Source of the DNA: Tieghemostelium lacteum
Taxonomy: Eukaryota; Evosea; Eumycetozoa; Dictyosteliales; Raperosteliaceae
Reading direction: 5' to 3'
Length of the DNA stretch: 64,000 bases
Assembly (NCBI GenBank): GCA_001606155.1
Contig: LODT01000022.1
Coordinates: forward strand, 558,001 to 622,000
Shown: piece after piece, positions 53,590-64,000 of the stretch
Layout: each line of letters begins with the position of its first letter
How positions within the stretch are numbered: position 1 is the first letter of the stretch
The notes under the pieces: model-generated
What the model was told of the DNA's origin: nothing
Databases searched by the model: none
What the model saw: only the letters and a program-made list of their open reading frames with translations
Program-made: the position numbers and the translations under genes

Positions 53590-56229
53590 TTATTTAGTTG
53601 ATGAACTTGAACTATTGCTTCCATTACTTATGTTTATATGACTATTATCACCTCTATGTTGGCTATTATTATGATGATGGTTATGAGAGTGACTATGATG
53701 ACTGTGGTGACCACTACTTGTAAGATTATTACTACTGTTACTACTGGATTCTCCAGAGTCATGTCCACCTATAGACAAGAAACCCAGAGGGTTATTATGA
53801 TAGATTTCTTTGAGTTTTGAAACAATTACAGTAAAAGATGGTCTAGTATTGGGTTCGGAGTCCCAACATTGTATTAATAATTTCTTTAGATCTGGGTCAC
53901 AATGATCGGGTAAGATAGGTCTCAAACCAGCATAGGCTACTTGAGCAGAAGCCTGAGAACCATCCAAATCAGAAAATGGTATTTCTCCAGTCAACAATTC
54001 CCAGACTACTAAAGAGAAACAATAAACATCTACCTTCTCTGAGTAATGTCCTACATTTTTAGTGATTTCGGGTGGTCTCCATCTGGGATTGCAAATTCCA
54101 CCGTTGGTCATTGTCATTGAACCTTCACGAGTTTTTACTCTGGACAGACCAAAATCTGATATTTTCAGATTTCCCATGTCATCCAGTAGAATATTTTGAG
54201 AGGTCAGATCACGGTGTACTATAGAGATACTATGTAAATGTTGCAATCCCAAGGCAATATCCATTGTCATTTTGAGAACCATTGGAAAAGAGTAACGAGG
54301 TTTATTCTCTCTGGGATAATGTAAAACGTTATATAAAGATCCACCTTGCATGTATTCAGTTACAATACAAGCAGGTTTGTAACATGCGCCAATAAACATC
54401 ACAATATTTTGATGTGATGCATTTTTCAAATTCTGAACCTCCCTAATGAAACGTTCTTTGAATTGTTCTTCATCACCAATGATCTTTAGTTTCTTTATTG
54501 CCACTACAATACCATTCCATTTACCCTCCCAAACCTCACTAAAGGATCCTTCACCAATCTTATTTACAAATTGAATGTCATTGACGTCTATGATATTCTC
54601 TTTGTTTGCCAAGAGAGCTTGTAACTCTTGATATCGATTTCTCTTTACCTTTTCATTGTCAATTGCCTTTTGAAGATCATTTATACCAGAGCTGATTGCA
54701 TTCTGTGAGATGAACAATGAGTCACTTATAGATCTTCCACGTGGTCTTGCAGCAGAGTTGGAAGTTGTAAGATAGGATCTGGTGTTACTACTAGACGATA
54801 TTGAAGATGATGAGGTATTTGAAGTTATACTCTTATCTTTTAGAACTGATTCCTGATCAAAACTAGAAAGAAATGTTTGTTCTTTACTGTCATAGTCGTC
54901 AACCATCTTACTACTAGCTGTGGTACCTATACTATTAATGGAATTGAATAGCTCAATACTAGTAGTACTGTTCATTGTCCCTCCAGGTGTTGGTGTAGGA
55001 TTATTACTTCTCAGTACATCAGTAAATCTTTTCAAAGATGATTTACTATTACTAAGACTCTCACTGCTATTCTCTGATATTTGATCAGAATGAGTTATAT
55101 TTACAGTTAAAAAATCTTTAGAATCATAACTTGCATCTTTAAATCTTGGTGTAATTGGTGGTGAAAATGAGTTGTTATTATTATTATTAATATTATTAAT
55201 ATTATTACTATTAGTATTATTGAAATGTGTGAAACTATTATTATTATTATTTGTATTAATTTGACTCTGGTTGAGGAAATTACTAATCAAAGAATTTTTA
55301 AATAAATCAGAAGTACTTCCAAGAGATGCCGCTAAAACATTTAGATTATTTTGACCATCTGGTTGTATTTCTTTACTTTTTCTTTGAGGTTGTGGAGTAA
55401 TTATAGATGTTGATGAAATTGATAAATTAATATTTTGGTTACCAGGGGGTGGTTGTAATGGTTGTAATGTTTGTTGTTGTTGTTGTAATTGTTGATTATT
55501 AAAATTTTGTAATTGAATAGAAGGTAATTGTATAGGTGTTATAAAATTACTGGATGAGAAAGTAGTATGTAATGGTGGTGTAGGTGTAGATGTTGTACTA
55601 GGTAATGGTGTTAAAATTCTTGGTGTAATGTGATGGTTACAATTCTCACAAACTATATGTAGACTACTAATTGAAAGATTGGAATTGGTGCTATTATGAT
55701 CATGAATAAATGTATGATCAGATGTTGTTGTACTATTAATATCAATGTTATTATTATTATTGTTGTTGTTGTTATTATTTACATTATTATTACTATTACT
55801 TTGTGAATCCATATTTATATTTTCAACAATAATATTTTGAGTGTTATTATGTATAGAGGTAGTTGTAATAATAGTTTCGTTAATTTGTTGTTGGTGTTGT
55901 TGTTGTAAAGTCTTTTCATCAATAAATTGTAAATCAGAAGGTGATAAACTATGTCCACTCGATGCTTTTGAATCAATTGAAGAATTTCTTTTACTTCTTC
56001 TCTTTTGTTTTTTATCAAATAAAAGAGAAGAGGACAACGATGTGGGCAGTGTTGATGATAGAGAAGATGATGATGAAGATGTAGATGATAGTGAATGTGT
56101 TTGTATGTGTTGTTGTGAAGTTGACTGTTGTAGTTGAGGTTGTTGTGGCTGTAGCGCTTGTTCCTCTACACTAAAACTACTGTTTGATATATACGGGTTA
56201 TTAAATGGTTTACTTGAATTTGATCCCAT
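53590..56229 (-). CDS. TKL-family protein kinase, DRK-like, N-myristoylated
   Basis: An 879-residue intronless protein. The N-terminus [11 protein letters not shown] fits an N-myristoylation signal (Gly2, Ser6, Lys7). Residues ~15-540 are low complexity (Gln, Ser, Asn, Thr). The kinase domain spans about 552-810: glycine loop '[14 protein letters not shown]', 'VVAIKKLKI' with the catalytic Lys, '[12 protein letters not shown]' (catalytic Asp and Asn), 'ISDFGLSRV', 'NPRWRPPEI' and '[20 protein letters not shown]'. 'HRDLTSQN' and 'RWRPPE' mark the tyrosine-kinase-like class. The region '[20 protein letters not shown]' and '[19 protein letters not shown]' recall the D. discoideum kinases DrkC/DrkD. 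The tail is His/Ser-rich. All key catalytic residues are present; substrates are unknown. Confidence 0.88.
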   Translation of the reverse strand: MGSNSSKPFNNPYISNSSFSVEEQALQPQQPQLQQSTSQQHIQTHSLSSTSSSSSSLSSTLPTSLSSSLLFDKKQKRRSKRNSSIDSKASSGHSLSPSDLQFIDEKTLQQQHQQQINETIITTTSIHNNTQNIIVENINMDSQSNSNNNVNNNNNNNNNNNIDINSTTTSDHTFIHDHNSTNSNLSISSLHIVCENCNHHITPRILTPLPSTTSTPTPPLHTTFSSSNFITPIQLPSIQLQNFNNQQLQQQQQTLQPLQPPPGNQNINLSISSTSIITPQPQRKSKEIQPDGQNNLNVLAASLGSTSDLFKNSLISNFLNQSQINTNNNNNSFTHFNNTNSNNINNINNNNNNSFSPPITPRFKDASYDSKDFLTVNITHSDQISENSSESLSNSKSSLKRFTDVLRSNNPTPTPGGTMNSTTSIELFNSINSIGTTASSKMVDDYDSKEQTFLSSFDQESVLKDKSITSNTSSSSISSSSNTRSYLTTSNSAARPRGRSISDSLFISQNAISSGINDLQKAIDNEKVKRNRYQELQALLANKENIIDVNDIQFVNKIGEGSFSEVWEGKWNGIVVAIKKLKIIGDEEQFKERFIREVQNLKNASHQNIVMFIGACYKPACIVTEYMQGGSLYNVLHYPRENKPRYSFPMVLKMTMDIALGLQHLHSISIVHRDLTSQNILLDDMGNLKISDFGLSRVKTREGSMTMTNGGICNPRWRPPEITKNVGHYSEKVDVYCFSLVVWELLTGEIPFSDLDGSQASAQVAYAGLRPILPDHCDPDLKKLLIQCWDSEPNTRPSFTVIVSKLKEIYHNNPLGFLSIGGHDSGESSSNSSNNLTSSGHHSHHSHSHNHHHNNSQHRGDNSHINISNGSNSSSSSTK

Positions 56230-56908
56230 TGTAATAATTTCCCTGACAACATAAAATAAATTTCAATCACAAAGTATTTTTAAATAACTATTATATTCTA
56301 TTATTGGATCTCTGTCTCTGTCTCTGTCTATATGTCTTCTACTTTTGTATGGTCCAATTTTCTTTGGCTATTTTTATTTTCCCTTTGAAATTTTTAATAT
56401 TATAAATGATATTAAAAGTAATTGACTATTATTATGTGTCTAGTTTGGCAAATGATCATAATAATATTATATTATACATATATATAATAGGAAAATTTTA
56501 AAACACAGTTTGGTTTTTTTTTTTTTTTGGTTAATGGTATTTATAACTCTACAATATAAAGTAATCTTAAAATTAATATTTCTATTCACCCCCTTAAAAA
56601 TAACATTGATTTCAATATCACAATATCTACCTGTTTGAAATATTCAATTTGTGAGGAAAAAAAAAAATCGACCTAATTTTTGTTATTTTTTTTTTTTTTT
56701 TTTTTTTTCCAAAATAGTTTTGTTTGCTGATTTGCAAAGATAATTAATTAATTTCACCTTGTGATAAAGTCTCAATAATTTAGATATATTCAATAAATAA
56801 TCAGTGAATCCAAAAAAAAAAAAAAAAAAAAATGGTGTTTTAAATATTTAATATTATTTTGAATAATATTTATTTTTTTTATTTGGATGGAGGGAGGAGA
56901 TTGATGTG
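56230..56908. other. Intergenic region (kinase promoter side)
   Basis: About 680 bases between the kinase start and the PIG-F stop, both minus strand. It has T runs (about 56683-56708), A runs (about 56812-56831) and a CTGTCT repeat near 56308-56330. No gene supported. Confidence 0.5.
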
Positions 56909-58135
56909 TTATTTATTGTGTTTTGAAACTAGACTGTTTGTACTATTGTCACTATACAGAAGACAATAGACAGTACTGCTAATCAAGCCTACAAAGTGAC
57001 CCAACAGAGATGAATAAACACAACTAATTGGCCAAACTTGCCAAGGTCTATCCCAGTCGAGTGGAATTGCAAAAGCTCCTATCCAGGCGCCAAATAAACT
57101 ACATAGAACCACTATAGTACAACAGGTGTCAAATATACTATTGTGACTGTTAATTAAATTTTGATTAGTATTTTAACTTGATATATATGTCATTTGACTT
57201 TTTTGACATTTTGTGTGTGAAAGTGGGGGGTGTTTAAATTATTTAACAATATCACATCAACATTCACTCCAAATGTGATGCGTTGTGTGGATATTGGGAA
57301 AAGAAAATTTATATTAATTTTAAACAACCACAGCACCCCCTGACATTTCCCAATTCCCTAAAAACCACTATCACCCACCCCCACCAAATATTTAACAAAC
57401 ATATTGTTAAAAAAAAACAATCATATAACATCATGTTATTGCCTGTTGCTGAATATGTACTCTCTATTTTACAAATAATGATAGTAACACCTCCTAAATT
57501 CAATACTGAACTTTAAACAACACTCGAATTTACATTCAAAAATAATACAATACCACAGCCAATAAACTCATTCAAAGTACATTTGATTTGATTGATGGTT
57601 ACTATAAAATAGACACACATATGTAATTACCTTGGATAAAAATATAAATCTTTCCAATTCTGAGGATTTGAACCCAATATAATAGCAGAGGGCACTGCTG
57701 TCATTGATGAAATTAATAAACCAAAACAAAGTGTTCTAAATATGGATCTTTTTAATAGTTTCAGTTAATAACTGTTTCTCTCTCTTCTATGTAATGTGTA
57801 TAAACCTACGTAAAAAAAGGAGCACCATATAGGATGCTTATAAAATAAAAAATAAGAGTACCGATAACAAACCCAAAGAGAGCTCTTTGAATTTTTAGAG
57901 AAGTTGGGGTTTGTGATAATGTGGTGGATTGTGAATAGCTAGGATATAAATATAATGAAAATAGTAAATGTAATGATGCTATATATAAACTTAAAAGTAT
58001 TTCAACTGTAACTGTATAGTTTTCAATGGTGATACCAATTGACTTCAATCCCATTGGAAATATTATAAATAATATTGATAATACCAGATAACTTGTTGAG
58101 ATTTTGTATTTTGATATCTTATTATTGTTATTCAT
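56909..58135 (-). CDS. pigf: PIG-F homolog (GPI anchor synthesis)
   Basis: PIG-F is the ER membrane partner that stabilises PIG-O and PIG-G, which add ethanolamine phosphate to GPI. Exons 57810-58135, 57631-57735 and 56909-57146 join in phase 2 each time to give 222 residues (human 219). The C-terminal signature 'GAFAIPLDWDRPWQVWPISC' is nearly identical to the human protein, followed by a Gly-containing helix and a polar tail. Hydrophobic helices include 'YLVLSILFIIFPMGLKSIG', 'LFGFVIGTLIFYFISILYGA' and 'LCFGLLISSMTAVPSAIILG'. Intron 2 (57147-57630) is 484 bases, much longer than other introns here. Acceptors of both introns have a second in-phase AG nearby, so a few residues at the joins are uncertain. 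Confidence 0.88.
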
Positions 58136-58306
58136 TCTGATTGTCAGTATCTAAGATGCATATGAACTTGAAAATTAAAAATAAAATTGATCCAAATAAA
58201 ATTAAAAAAAATTACAATAATTGTAATTAAAAGAAATTACATTATTTAAAGTTGAGAGTGAGCGTGGTGGTGATATTTATTTTATAGTAATGAGTTGAAT
58301 TGTAAT

Positions 58307-59524
58307 TTAATCATCGCTAAACATTTTACTAAAGGCTTGAGATTGTTTCTTTAGATGATCGTTTTGAGCTTTTTGAACTCTTTGTAACTCTAATTTTGCG
58401 TCTTTGTTCTCTGGATCTTTTTCCAAGACAGATTTGAAATCTGCAATGGCTTCTTCATAGTCTCTGAGAATAGTGTAACCTCTACCTCTTCTAAACAATG
58501 CTTTTACCAAATCCAATCCTGATGGTGGTATTTTAATAGCATCGTTACAGCATTTTACAGCCTGTTGTCCTTGATTCAATTTAATGTAACAAAGAGCTGA
58601 GTTCAATAGACATTGAGATTGAATTTGTTTCAAATTACCAATATCACTGCAACAGTCCAAATAACGAAGTGCCTTTTGATATTTATCAATAGCCTCTTCA
58701 TTCTTTGATTGTTTAAATAACTCATTTCCAAGATTTTTAATCTCTTCACCTACTTTTAGGAATTGTTCATCACCAGATACTGAATGCTCATCTTCTGGAT
58801 ACTCTTCGTATTTATCACCATCAGCTCTCACTGGTACACCATCATCTTCACCAGCAGCCAATTCACCGCAATTCTCAATAACACATGCCTTAGCAGGTTT
58901 ATCATCTGCACCTTTTTCAACATTTTCAATTTTTCTAACAACACTCATACCTTTAATAACCTGTCCAAATACCACATGTTTACCATCCAAATGTGGTGTA
59001 GATATAGTTGTAATAAAGAATTGTGATCCACTAGAAATTTCAATATCATTAGTCATCATCATCATCATTATCAACACCTATAACATCTATAATACCTACT
59101 TTGTACCTGGACCAGCATTAGCCATAGATAATAAACCAGAACCAGTGTGTTTTCTTTCAAAGTTTTCATCTTCAAATTTCTCACCATAGATTGATTCACC
59201 ACCAGTACCATTACCTTTAGTGAAATCACCACCTTGAATCATAAATTGTTTGATTACTCTGTGGAATGTTGATCCTTTGTATGAAAGTGGTTTACCTGAT
59301 TTACCCATACCTTTTTCACCAGTACATAGACATCTAAAGTTTTCTAAATATCATTATCAATACATAACATTAGAATCTCTATCCTTTATTTAACAACTAT
59401 TGTTCTATTTATGATATATACCTGCAGTCTTTGGAGTTTTATCAAAAAACAACTCCATTACAATACGACCTGCTTTCTCATTTTCTATAGTAATATCAAA
59501 ATAAACTCTTTTATTCTCACTCAT
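58307..59524 (-). CDS. Cyclophilin-40 (PPID), peptidyl-prolyl isomerase with TPR
   Basis: Cyclophilin-40 is an Hsp90 co-chaperone. Exons 59422-59524, 59100-59343 and 58307-59030 join in phases 1 and 2 to give 356 residues (human 370). Cyclophilin domain: '[20 protein letters not shown]', '[17 protein letters not shown]', '[19 protein letters not shown]' (Arg and Phe of the active site), '[20 protein letters not shown]' and '[16 protein letters not shown]'. The join [13 protein letters not shown] matches the family exactly, which supports the second intron. Three TPR motifs follow in the C-terminal half ('[20 protein letters not shown]', '[20 protein letters not shown]', '[20 protein letters not shown]'). 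The usual Hsp90-clamp Asn/Lys residues appear present. Confidence 0.95.
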
Positions 59525-60385
59525 TCTTTATCTTGGATGTTCAAACAATTTGAAAAAAAATGATGAAATGTTACAAAAAAAAAAAATTTAAATTAGCGTA
59601 TATACAGGCATTGATATCAAAACGACTATTAATACACTATTTTATTGATTATTTTTTCTTAAGGGATAGTTTGGGTAAATAAATTCGTGGTTGGGTACAG
59701 AGAGCTCTTTTGACAGTGTCTGTTTTTTTGCGGGTTATTTTTTTACATGCAGTTGTTTGGAAACTTTGGATGGTCGAGTATTGGCCTGATCAGTTGTGTT
59801 TGACATTTGGTCATTACTCTTTTTTGAGTTGTGTGATAACTATACACATCAAAATAGGCAATTAAACATGTAATATTTGATCCTAAATCATATCCATCTA
59901 AATAACTGGATACTTTTGAGATTTTAATAATCATAATAGCTGGATTGTAAAAATTAGTTTTTAGCTGTACATCTTATCAAATGTTTCCCTGAATTAATAA
60001 ACTTTTCGTTTTGTCTAACCTCATACTAGAATTAAATGAATTAGAAATGAAATGGAATCTGGTTTATAAAAAAAAAATTTTAGGTGGGATAGCTTCGGTT
60101 TAAATTCATTATTCATTTGATTTAAATAGAGTTAAGTGATAATAAGGTTATTTTTAAGATTTTCAGACAATCTTAATTGTTTCCAATTTCAATAATAAAA
60201 CCTTAAACCAAAAAATGTTTACACATTTTGAGATATTTATTTTTCACAAAGAAAATCAGCTTGACAAAAAAAATGCATTTTTTGTTTAGAATTTAAAAAT
60301 AAAATAAAAGATACCTAAAAAAATTCTTTTTAAATTCGTTGTAAAAATAATTTATCGGATAATTCAGTAATTATATACAAAAAGA
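59525..60385. other. Intergenic region holding an inverted gene fragment
   Basis: About 860 bases between the cyclophilin-40 start and the first DUF3592-like gene. The only recognisable content is an inverted copy (59859-59993) of part of the gene at 60386-60960, listed separately. Confidence 0.6.
59859..59993 (-). pseudogene. Inverted fragment of the neighbouring DUF3592-like gene
   Basis: Read on the minus strand, 59993 to 59859 is a near-identical copy of 60652-60805. It covers the 3' part of that gene's intron and the start of its second exon, down to the residues SKVSSYLDGYDLGSNITCLI. Relative to the gene, the copy lacks about 22 bases around the splice acceptor and differs by only a few bases elsewhere, so the duplication is recent. 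No start codon or other exon accompanies it, so it is a broken piece and not a functional gene. Copy and source form an inverted repeat with about 660 bases between them. Confidence 0.85.
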
Positions 60386-60960
60386 ATGTTTAAACAAGCT
60401 ATCGTATATTGTATTATCAGTGCTTTATTTACACTGATGATGTTTTTGTTATTGTACTATGCCTACATTAACCCCGTATTGAAAATCAGAGAACACTATA
60501 TACCCACTGAATGCACTGTAGTTGATAAGACTGCTATGAAGGTTGGTAATGGTTATCAATGGAAATATATCCCAATTGTTAGTGTGACTTATGTAACTGA
60601 TGGTCAAGCTTATGATGCTCTATGTAACGACGGTTGTATGTATATCTACTATTCAGGGAAACATTTGATAAGATGTACAGCTAAAAACTAATTTTTACAA
60701 TCACTATTATGATAGATTATTTGTATAAATCATCTATTAAACACTCAAAAGTATCCAGTTATTTAGATGGATATGATTTAGGATCAAATATTACATGTTT
60801 AATTGATCCAGATCAATCGGACCATTGTGTTTTATCTGATAGTGTTCCAGGTCAAAATATTGCCATTGTAGTTGCATGTTCTGGTTTACCATTTTTAGTA
60901 TTTGCAATTTCAATGATAGTTATTGCTTATTTAGGTATTAAAAAGATCTTTGACAAGTAA
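60386..60960 (+). CDS. Two-helix membrane protein, DUF3592-like, copy 1
   Basis: Exons 60386-60635 and 60716-60960 join in phase 1 (GTATGT...ATAG) to give 164 residues. TM1 'IISALFTLMMFLLLYYAYI' is near the start and TM2 'IVVACSGLPFLVFAISMIVI' near the end. Between them is an extracytoplasmic domain of about 90 residues: 'YIPTECTVVDKTAMKVGNGY', 'WKYIPIVSVTYVTDG', 'YLDGYDLGSNITCLIDPDQS' and 'HCVLS'. The order strand, 'Y/W..P.V.V.Y...G', then 'G...C..DP....L' resembles DUF3592 proteins, with added Cys residues that may form disulfides. Without splicing the first frame stops shortly after the donor. A sister gene lies 145 bases downstream. Function unknown. Confidence 0.75.
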
Positions 60961-61104
60961 ATAAATAAACCAAAATATTTTTACAATTGTATACATATAT
61001 TCTCAAATACACCTGTGTCTTTGCTATTTTATTTGAATAATCTAGATGCACCAAATTTGGAAATTTAAATTAAAATAATTTTGATTTTTGAAATAATTAA
61101 AATT

Positions 61105-61782
61105 ATGTTTTCTGATTCATATGTTCAATTAAATAAATTGATGAAACTTTGGATATATTATAGTATTATAAGTCTTATATTTTCTATATTTTTCTTTTTA
61201 ATTTTTTATTTTGCTTTCATGTATGTTTTTAAAAAAGGAAATATTGAAATATTTTATATTAATATAAATGAATATTCAGACATCCACAATTACATATCCA
61301 AAAGAGTTTTATTCAAACTCAATGTAATGTCACTGAGAAGATTGATATGAAATTTGGTGATGGTTTTTCATTTAAATGGACACCAATACTAGGTGTAAAC
61401 TATGTATTCAATAACAGTTCAAATTCAACTATTACCAAAGCTTACTGTGTAGATGGCTGTATGTATAAAATTCAAGTATACTAAATCTACTTTAAATATT
61501 GTATACTTATAGATACGATGATATTTAGATTATTCAACAAAATCATCACATTCAAGATCAAGGGTATGTTCATTTTTAGATGGTTATAAAGTTGGTGAAA
61601 TCTATAAATGCTATATTGACCCTAATCAATCGAATCTTTGTTTTTTGTCTACACGTATACCAACTATTAATTTGACAATGGTGATTGTATTTTCAGGGAT
61701 ACCATTTATATTTTTTATAGTCTCTGCTATTGGTGCTTTGGTTACATATTGCCACCGCAGATCCTATAGATCAATTTCCTAA
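61105..61782 (+). CDS. Two-helix membrane protein, DUF3592-like, copy 2
   Basis: Exons 61105-61220, 61280-61458 and 61529-61782 (phases 2 and 1) give 182 residues. Intron 1 (GTATGT...TCAG) is unique to this copy; intron 2 lies at exactly the position of the intron in copy 1, with the same T/GTATGT donor. The spliced protein aligns with copy 1 along its length: 'FAFIHPQLHIQKSFIQTQCN' with 'YAYINPVLKIREHYIPTECT', 'FSFKWTPILGVNYV' with 'YQWKYIPIVSVTYV', 'FLDGYKVGEIYKCYIDPNQS' with 'YLDGYDLGSNITCLIDPDQS'. Two helices flank the domain, and the tail is basic (HRRSYRS). Reading without splicing shows stops and frame changes, so this gene could be mistaken for a pseudogene. Confidence 0.75.
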
Positions 61783-62306
61783 CTGCTCAATTTAGAACTT
61801 GAGTTTCTCAACTTTCGTTTTATTACAACTTTCTCAATTTAATTTTAATTTTTTTAAATTAAATTTTGAAAATAAAAAACGAACTTATGATAAAAATTAT
61901 TTTTTTTTTTTTTCTTCTTCTTTAGTTTTTTTACTCACCAACTCAACAGCAAAAAAAAACTTTCAAATTTCACTATTTGTGAGGTATGTAAGAATTCAAA
62001 CAACAATATTGTTCAAATTAGTAGTAGTTGATCAGTCATAAATTGAGACATAGAAGTGTATATACTTCTACAATCTCTATTCTTTATTTGTTTTTTTTTT
62101 TGTTGAAATTGTTTTTTTTTTTTTTTTTTATTGTATAAACAAACACCACCAAAACAACAATATTTATTTATTATTAAAATTTTTATTATTATTTATCAAT
62201 CTTTCCAATTACTTACTAACTTAACAAATTTTTTTTTTAAAAATAATTTTTATTTGAAAATATATAAATTAGATATTATTAACTTACTCAAAGAATTAGT
62301 CATTAT
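61783..62306. other. Intergenic region: DDX3 promoter
   Basis: About 525 bases, with T runs at 62090-62130 and elsewhere just before the DDX3 start, typical of dictyostelid promoters. No gene supported. Confidence 0.6.
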
Positions 62307-64000
62307 ATGCCTATTGGAAATAATAAAAACGAAAATGATGGTACCAGCCTGAACGAAAATCTTTCAGGTCTCACCATCTCCGATAAGAAGAATCAACAAC
62401 AACAACCTACTAGTAGCAATGGTAGCGAAAACAAATCATCTGTTTATGTCCCTCCATCAAAGAGAAACACCATGAAACCATCTGGTGCTTTCAGACAGGA
62501 CAATAACAACAGTAACAATGGTAGTTATAACAATGGTAATAGCAATTATCCAAGACAAGATAACAACCAAAGTAACAAAGACAATTATCCATCAAATAAT
62601 AACGGTAATAATAATTACTCTAGACAGGATAATAACAATAGTAATAACAACTATAACAATAACAACAATAATGGTGGTGGAAGATACGATTCCCCAAGAG
62701 ACGATAACTCCTTTTCAAGTTCCGGAAACTATAATAAAGGTGGTTATAATAACTACAGCAACAATGGTGGAGGTGGTTATAGTAAAGGTGGATATAATAA
62801 CTATTCATCACCATCATTCTCTAGACAAAACAATTCACCATTCAATAGAAACAATGGAGGATACAAAACCGCTGGAGGTTCCAAATATGATAGATACTAT
62901 GAAAGATGGCAAAAGTACAAAGATACCAGACACTTCCCAGAATTGAGAACTGAAATCAAATTTGATTTGGATGATACTAAGGTTGATGAAATCTTTAAAT
63001 CCAAACAAAGCCAAGGTGTTGGTATTAACTTTGACTCTTACGACGACGATGATATCTCCATTGAAACCTCTGAAAATATCTGTACTCCTTTGAACAGTTT
63101 TACCGATGTCGACTTAGGTGATATTCTATTGACCAATATCAAATACGCCAAATACACTAAACCAACTCCAGTCCAAAAGAGTGCTCTACCAATTATTCTC
63201 AAGGATAGAGATCTTATGGCTTGCGCTCAAACTGGTTCAGGTAAGACTGCTGCTTTCCTGTTCCCAATCATCTCTGGTATCCTATTGGAAGGTGCTCCAG
63301 AACCTTTACCACCATACAAACCAGGTTTACCAAGACCAATCCAACCACGTGCCTTAGTATTAGCACCAACTCGTGAGTTGGCTCAACAAATTTTTGATGA
63401 GGCAAATAAATTCTCTCATGGTTCACCAGTTACCTCTGTAGTCATCTATGGTGGTGCTGATGTCAGTTTCCAAATCTCTGAACTCGATAGAGGTTGTGAT
63501 ATCTTGGTTGCCACTACTGGTCGTCTTGTTGATTTACTCACTCGTGGTAAAATCTCTCTCTCCAAGATTAAATACCTTGTTTTGGATGAAGCTGATCGTA
63601 TGTTAGATATGGGTTTCGAGCCACAAATTCGTCAAATTATTGCAAACTTTGACATGAACAATGGTCCATCTCGTCAAACTCTCATGTTTTCAGCTACCTT
63701 CCCTAAACCAATTCAAAATCTCGCTTCTGACTTTTTGAACAACTTTATCTTTTTGAAAGTTGGTGTAGTTGGTACCACCCAAAACATTACTCAAAGAGTT
63801 GAATACGTAACTGAAGATGAAAAGAACAGTTATCTCTTGGATTATCTCTCCAATTTGAAATCTGATTGTGGTCTCACTCTAATCTTTGTAGAGACTAAAC
63901 GTTCATGTGATACCTTGACCTATTTCCTCAACCAAAGACAATTCCCAACCACTTGTATCCATGGTGATCTTTCACAAAATGACAGAGAAAACGCTCTCCA
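62307..64000 (+). CDS. ddx3: DEAD-box RNA helicase DDX3/DED1, 5' part
   Basis: DDX3/Ded1 unwinds mRNA leaders for translation initiation. The frame is open from the ATG at 62307 to the window end (about 564 residues seen); the 3' end is outside. The N-terminus has '[11 protein letters not shown]' and 'SVYVPPSKR', matching the conserved eIF4E-binding and YVPP elements of Ded1, then an Asn/Gly/Ser/Tyr-rich region of about 150 residues. '[17 protein letters not shown]' follows. Helicase motifs: Q motif '[15 protein letters not shown]', motif I '[11 protein letters not shown]', Ia '[10 protein letters not shown]', II '[20 protein letters not shown]', III '[11 protein letters not shown]', then '[13 protein letters not shown]' and '[15 protein letters not shown]'. 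Motif Ib reads TTGRL where TPGRL is usual. A further upstream exon cannot be excluded but is not needed. Confidence 0.93.
   Translation, partial: MPIGNNKNENDGTSLNENLSGLTISDKKNQQQQPTSSNGSENKSSVYVPPSKRNTMKPSGAFRQDNNNSNNGSYNNGNSNYPRQDNNQSNKDNYPSNNNGNNNYSRQDNNNSNNNYNNNNNNGGGRYDSPRDDNSFSSSGNYNKGGYNNYSNNGGGGYSKGGYNNYSSPSFSRQNNSPFNRNNGGYKTAGGSKYDRYYERWQKYKDTRHFPELRTEIKFDLDDTKVDEIFKSKQSQGVGINFDSYDDDDISIETSENICTPLNSFTDVDLGDILLTNIKYAKYTKPTPVQKSALPIILKDRDLMACAQTGSGKTAAFLFPIISGILLEGAPEPLPPYKPGLPRPIQPRALVLAPTRELAQQIFDEANKFSHGSPVTSVVIYGGADVSFQISELDRGCDILVATTGRLVDLLTRGKISLSKIKYLVLDEADRMLDMGFEPQIRQIIANFDMNNGPSRQTLMFSATFPKPIQNLASDFLNNFIFLKVGVVGTTQNITQRVEYVTEDEKNSYLLDYLSNLKSDCGLTLIFVETKRSCDTLTYFLNQRQFPTTCIHGDLSQNDRENAL

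Noticed and set aside
61220-61380. Apparent frame break in the second DUF3592-like gene suggesting a pseudogene
   Set aside because: A GTATGT...TCAG intron of 59 bases restores a frame that aligns fully with the sister gene.
1-64000. Transposons, LTR elements, virus-like genes, CRISPR arrays
   Set aside because: No reverse transcriptase, integrase, transposase, capsid or polymerase motifs and no long terminal or spaced repeats were recognised anywhere in the window.

Overview
The window looks like chromosomal DNA of a dictyostelid social amoeba (Amoebozoa). The evidence is extreme AT richness with long A/T homopolymers, very short AT-rich introns with GTATGT/GTAAGT-type donors, gene spacing often below 200 bases, Gln/Asn/Ser/His runs in many proteins, and marker genes: a histidine-rich hisactophilin with about 31 His in 117 residues, V-ATPase subunit B, and a DRK-like TKL kinase. 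The genus or species cannot be fixed from sequence alone. No transposon, viral relic, CRISPR array, rRNA gene or confident tRNA was seen. About 35 genes account for most of the window.

Layout. 0-7 kb: 3' end of the UFM1 ligase UFL1, a membrane protein built from two copies of a bacterial PepSY-TM-like unit, a mitochondrial helical protein, an F-box/LRR-like protein and hisactophilin. 8-16 kb: transportin, a small basic nucleolar-type protein, MPDU1 (dolichol-sugar use), SEC22 SNARE, CPSF30 with an unusually long tail, and a small candidate gene. 16-27 kb: an NTF2/SnoaL-like protein, a second F-box/LRR-like protein, an unknown protein, the rRNA-processing factor MRD1/RBM19, WDR37 and V-ATPase B. 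27-43 kb: cohesin STAG/Scc3, a four-LIM protein, a two-RRM protein, prohibitin-2, acyl-CoA oxidase, a roughly 2 kb non-coding block, a Cut8/STS1-like proteasome tether and peroxiredoxin-5. 43-59 kb: a large GCC2/GCC3-type surface protein, PTPA, a J-domain membrane protein, a PLD-type cardiolipin synthase, a TBC/EF-hand RabGAP, a TKL kinase, PIG-F and cyclophilin-40. 59-64 kb: a tandem pair of two-helix DUF3592-like membrane proteins with an inverted broken fragment of one of them, then the 5' part of DDX3/DED1.

Most genes are unrelated housekeeping genes packed head-to-tail or divergently, as is normal for dictyostelids; no operon-like system is evident. Many models required joining exons across short introns. 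Splice sites were chosen by reading frame, GT-AG rule and family alignment from memory, and are stated in each entry. The most unusual items are the duplicated PepSY-like protein, the DUF3592-like pair with its inverted copy, the J-domain/carrier-like fusion, the 4-base first exon that gives hisactophilin its myristoylation signal, and the intron that splits the peroxidatic cysteine codon of peroxiredoxin.
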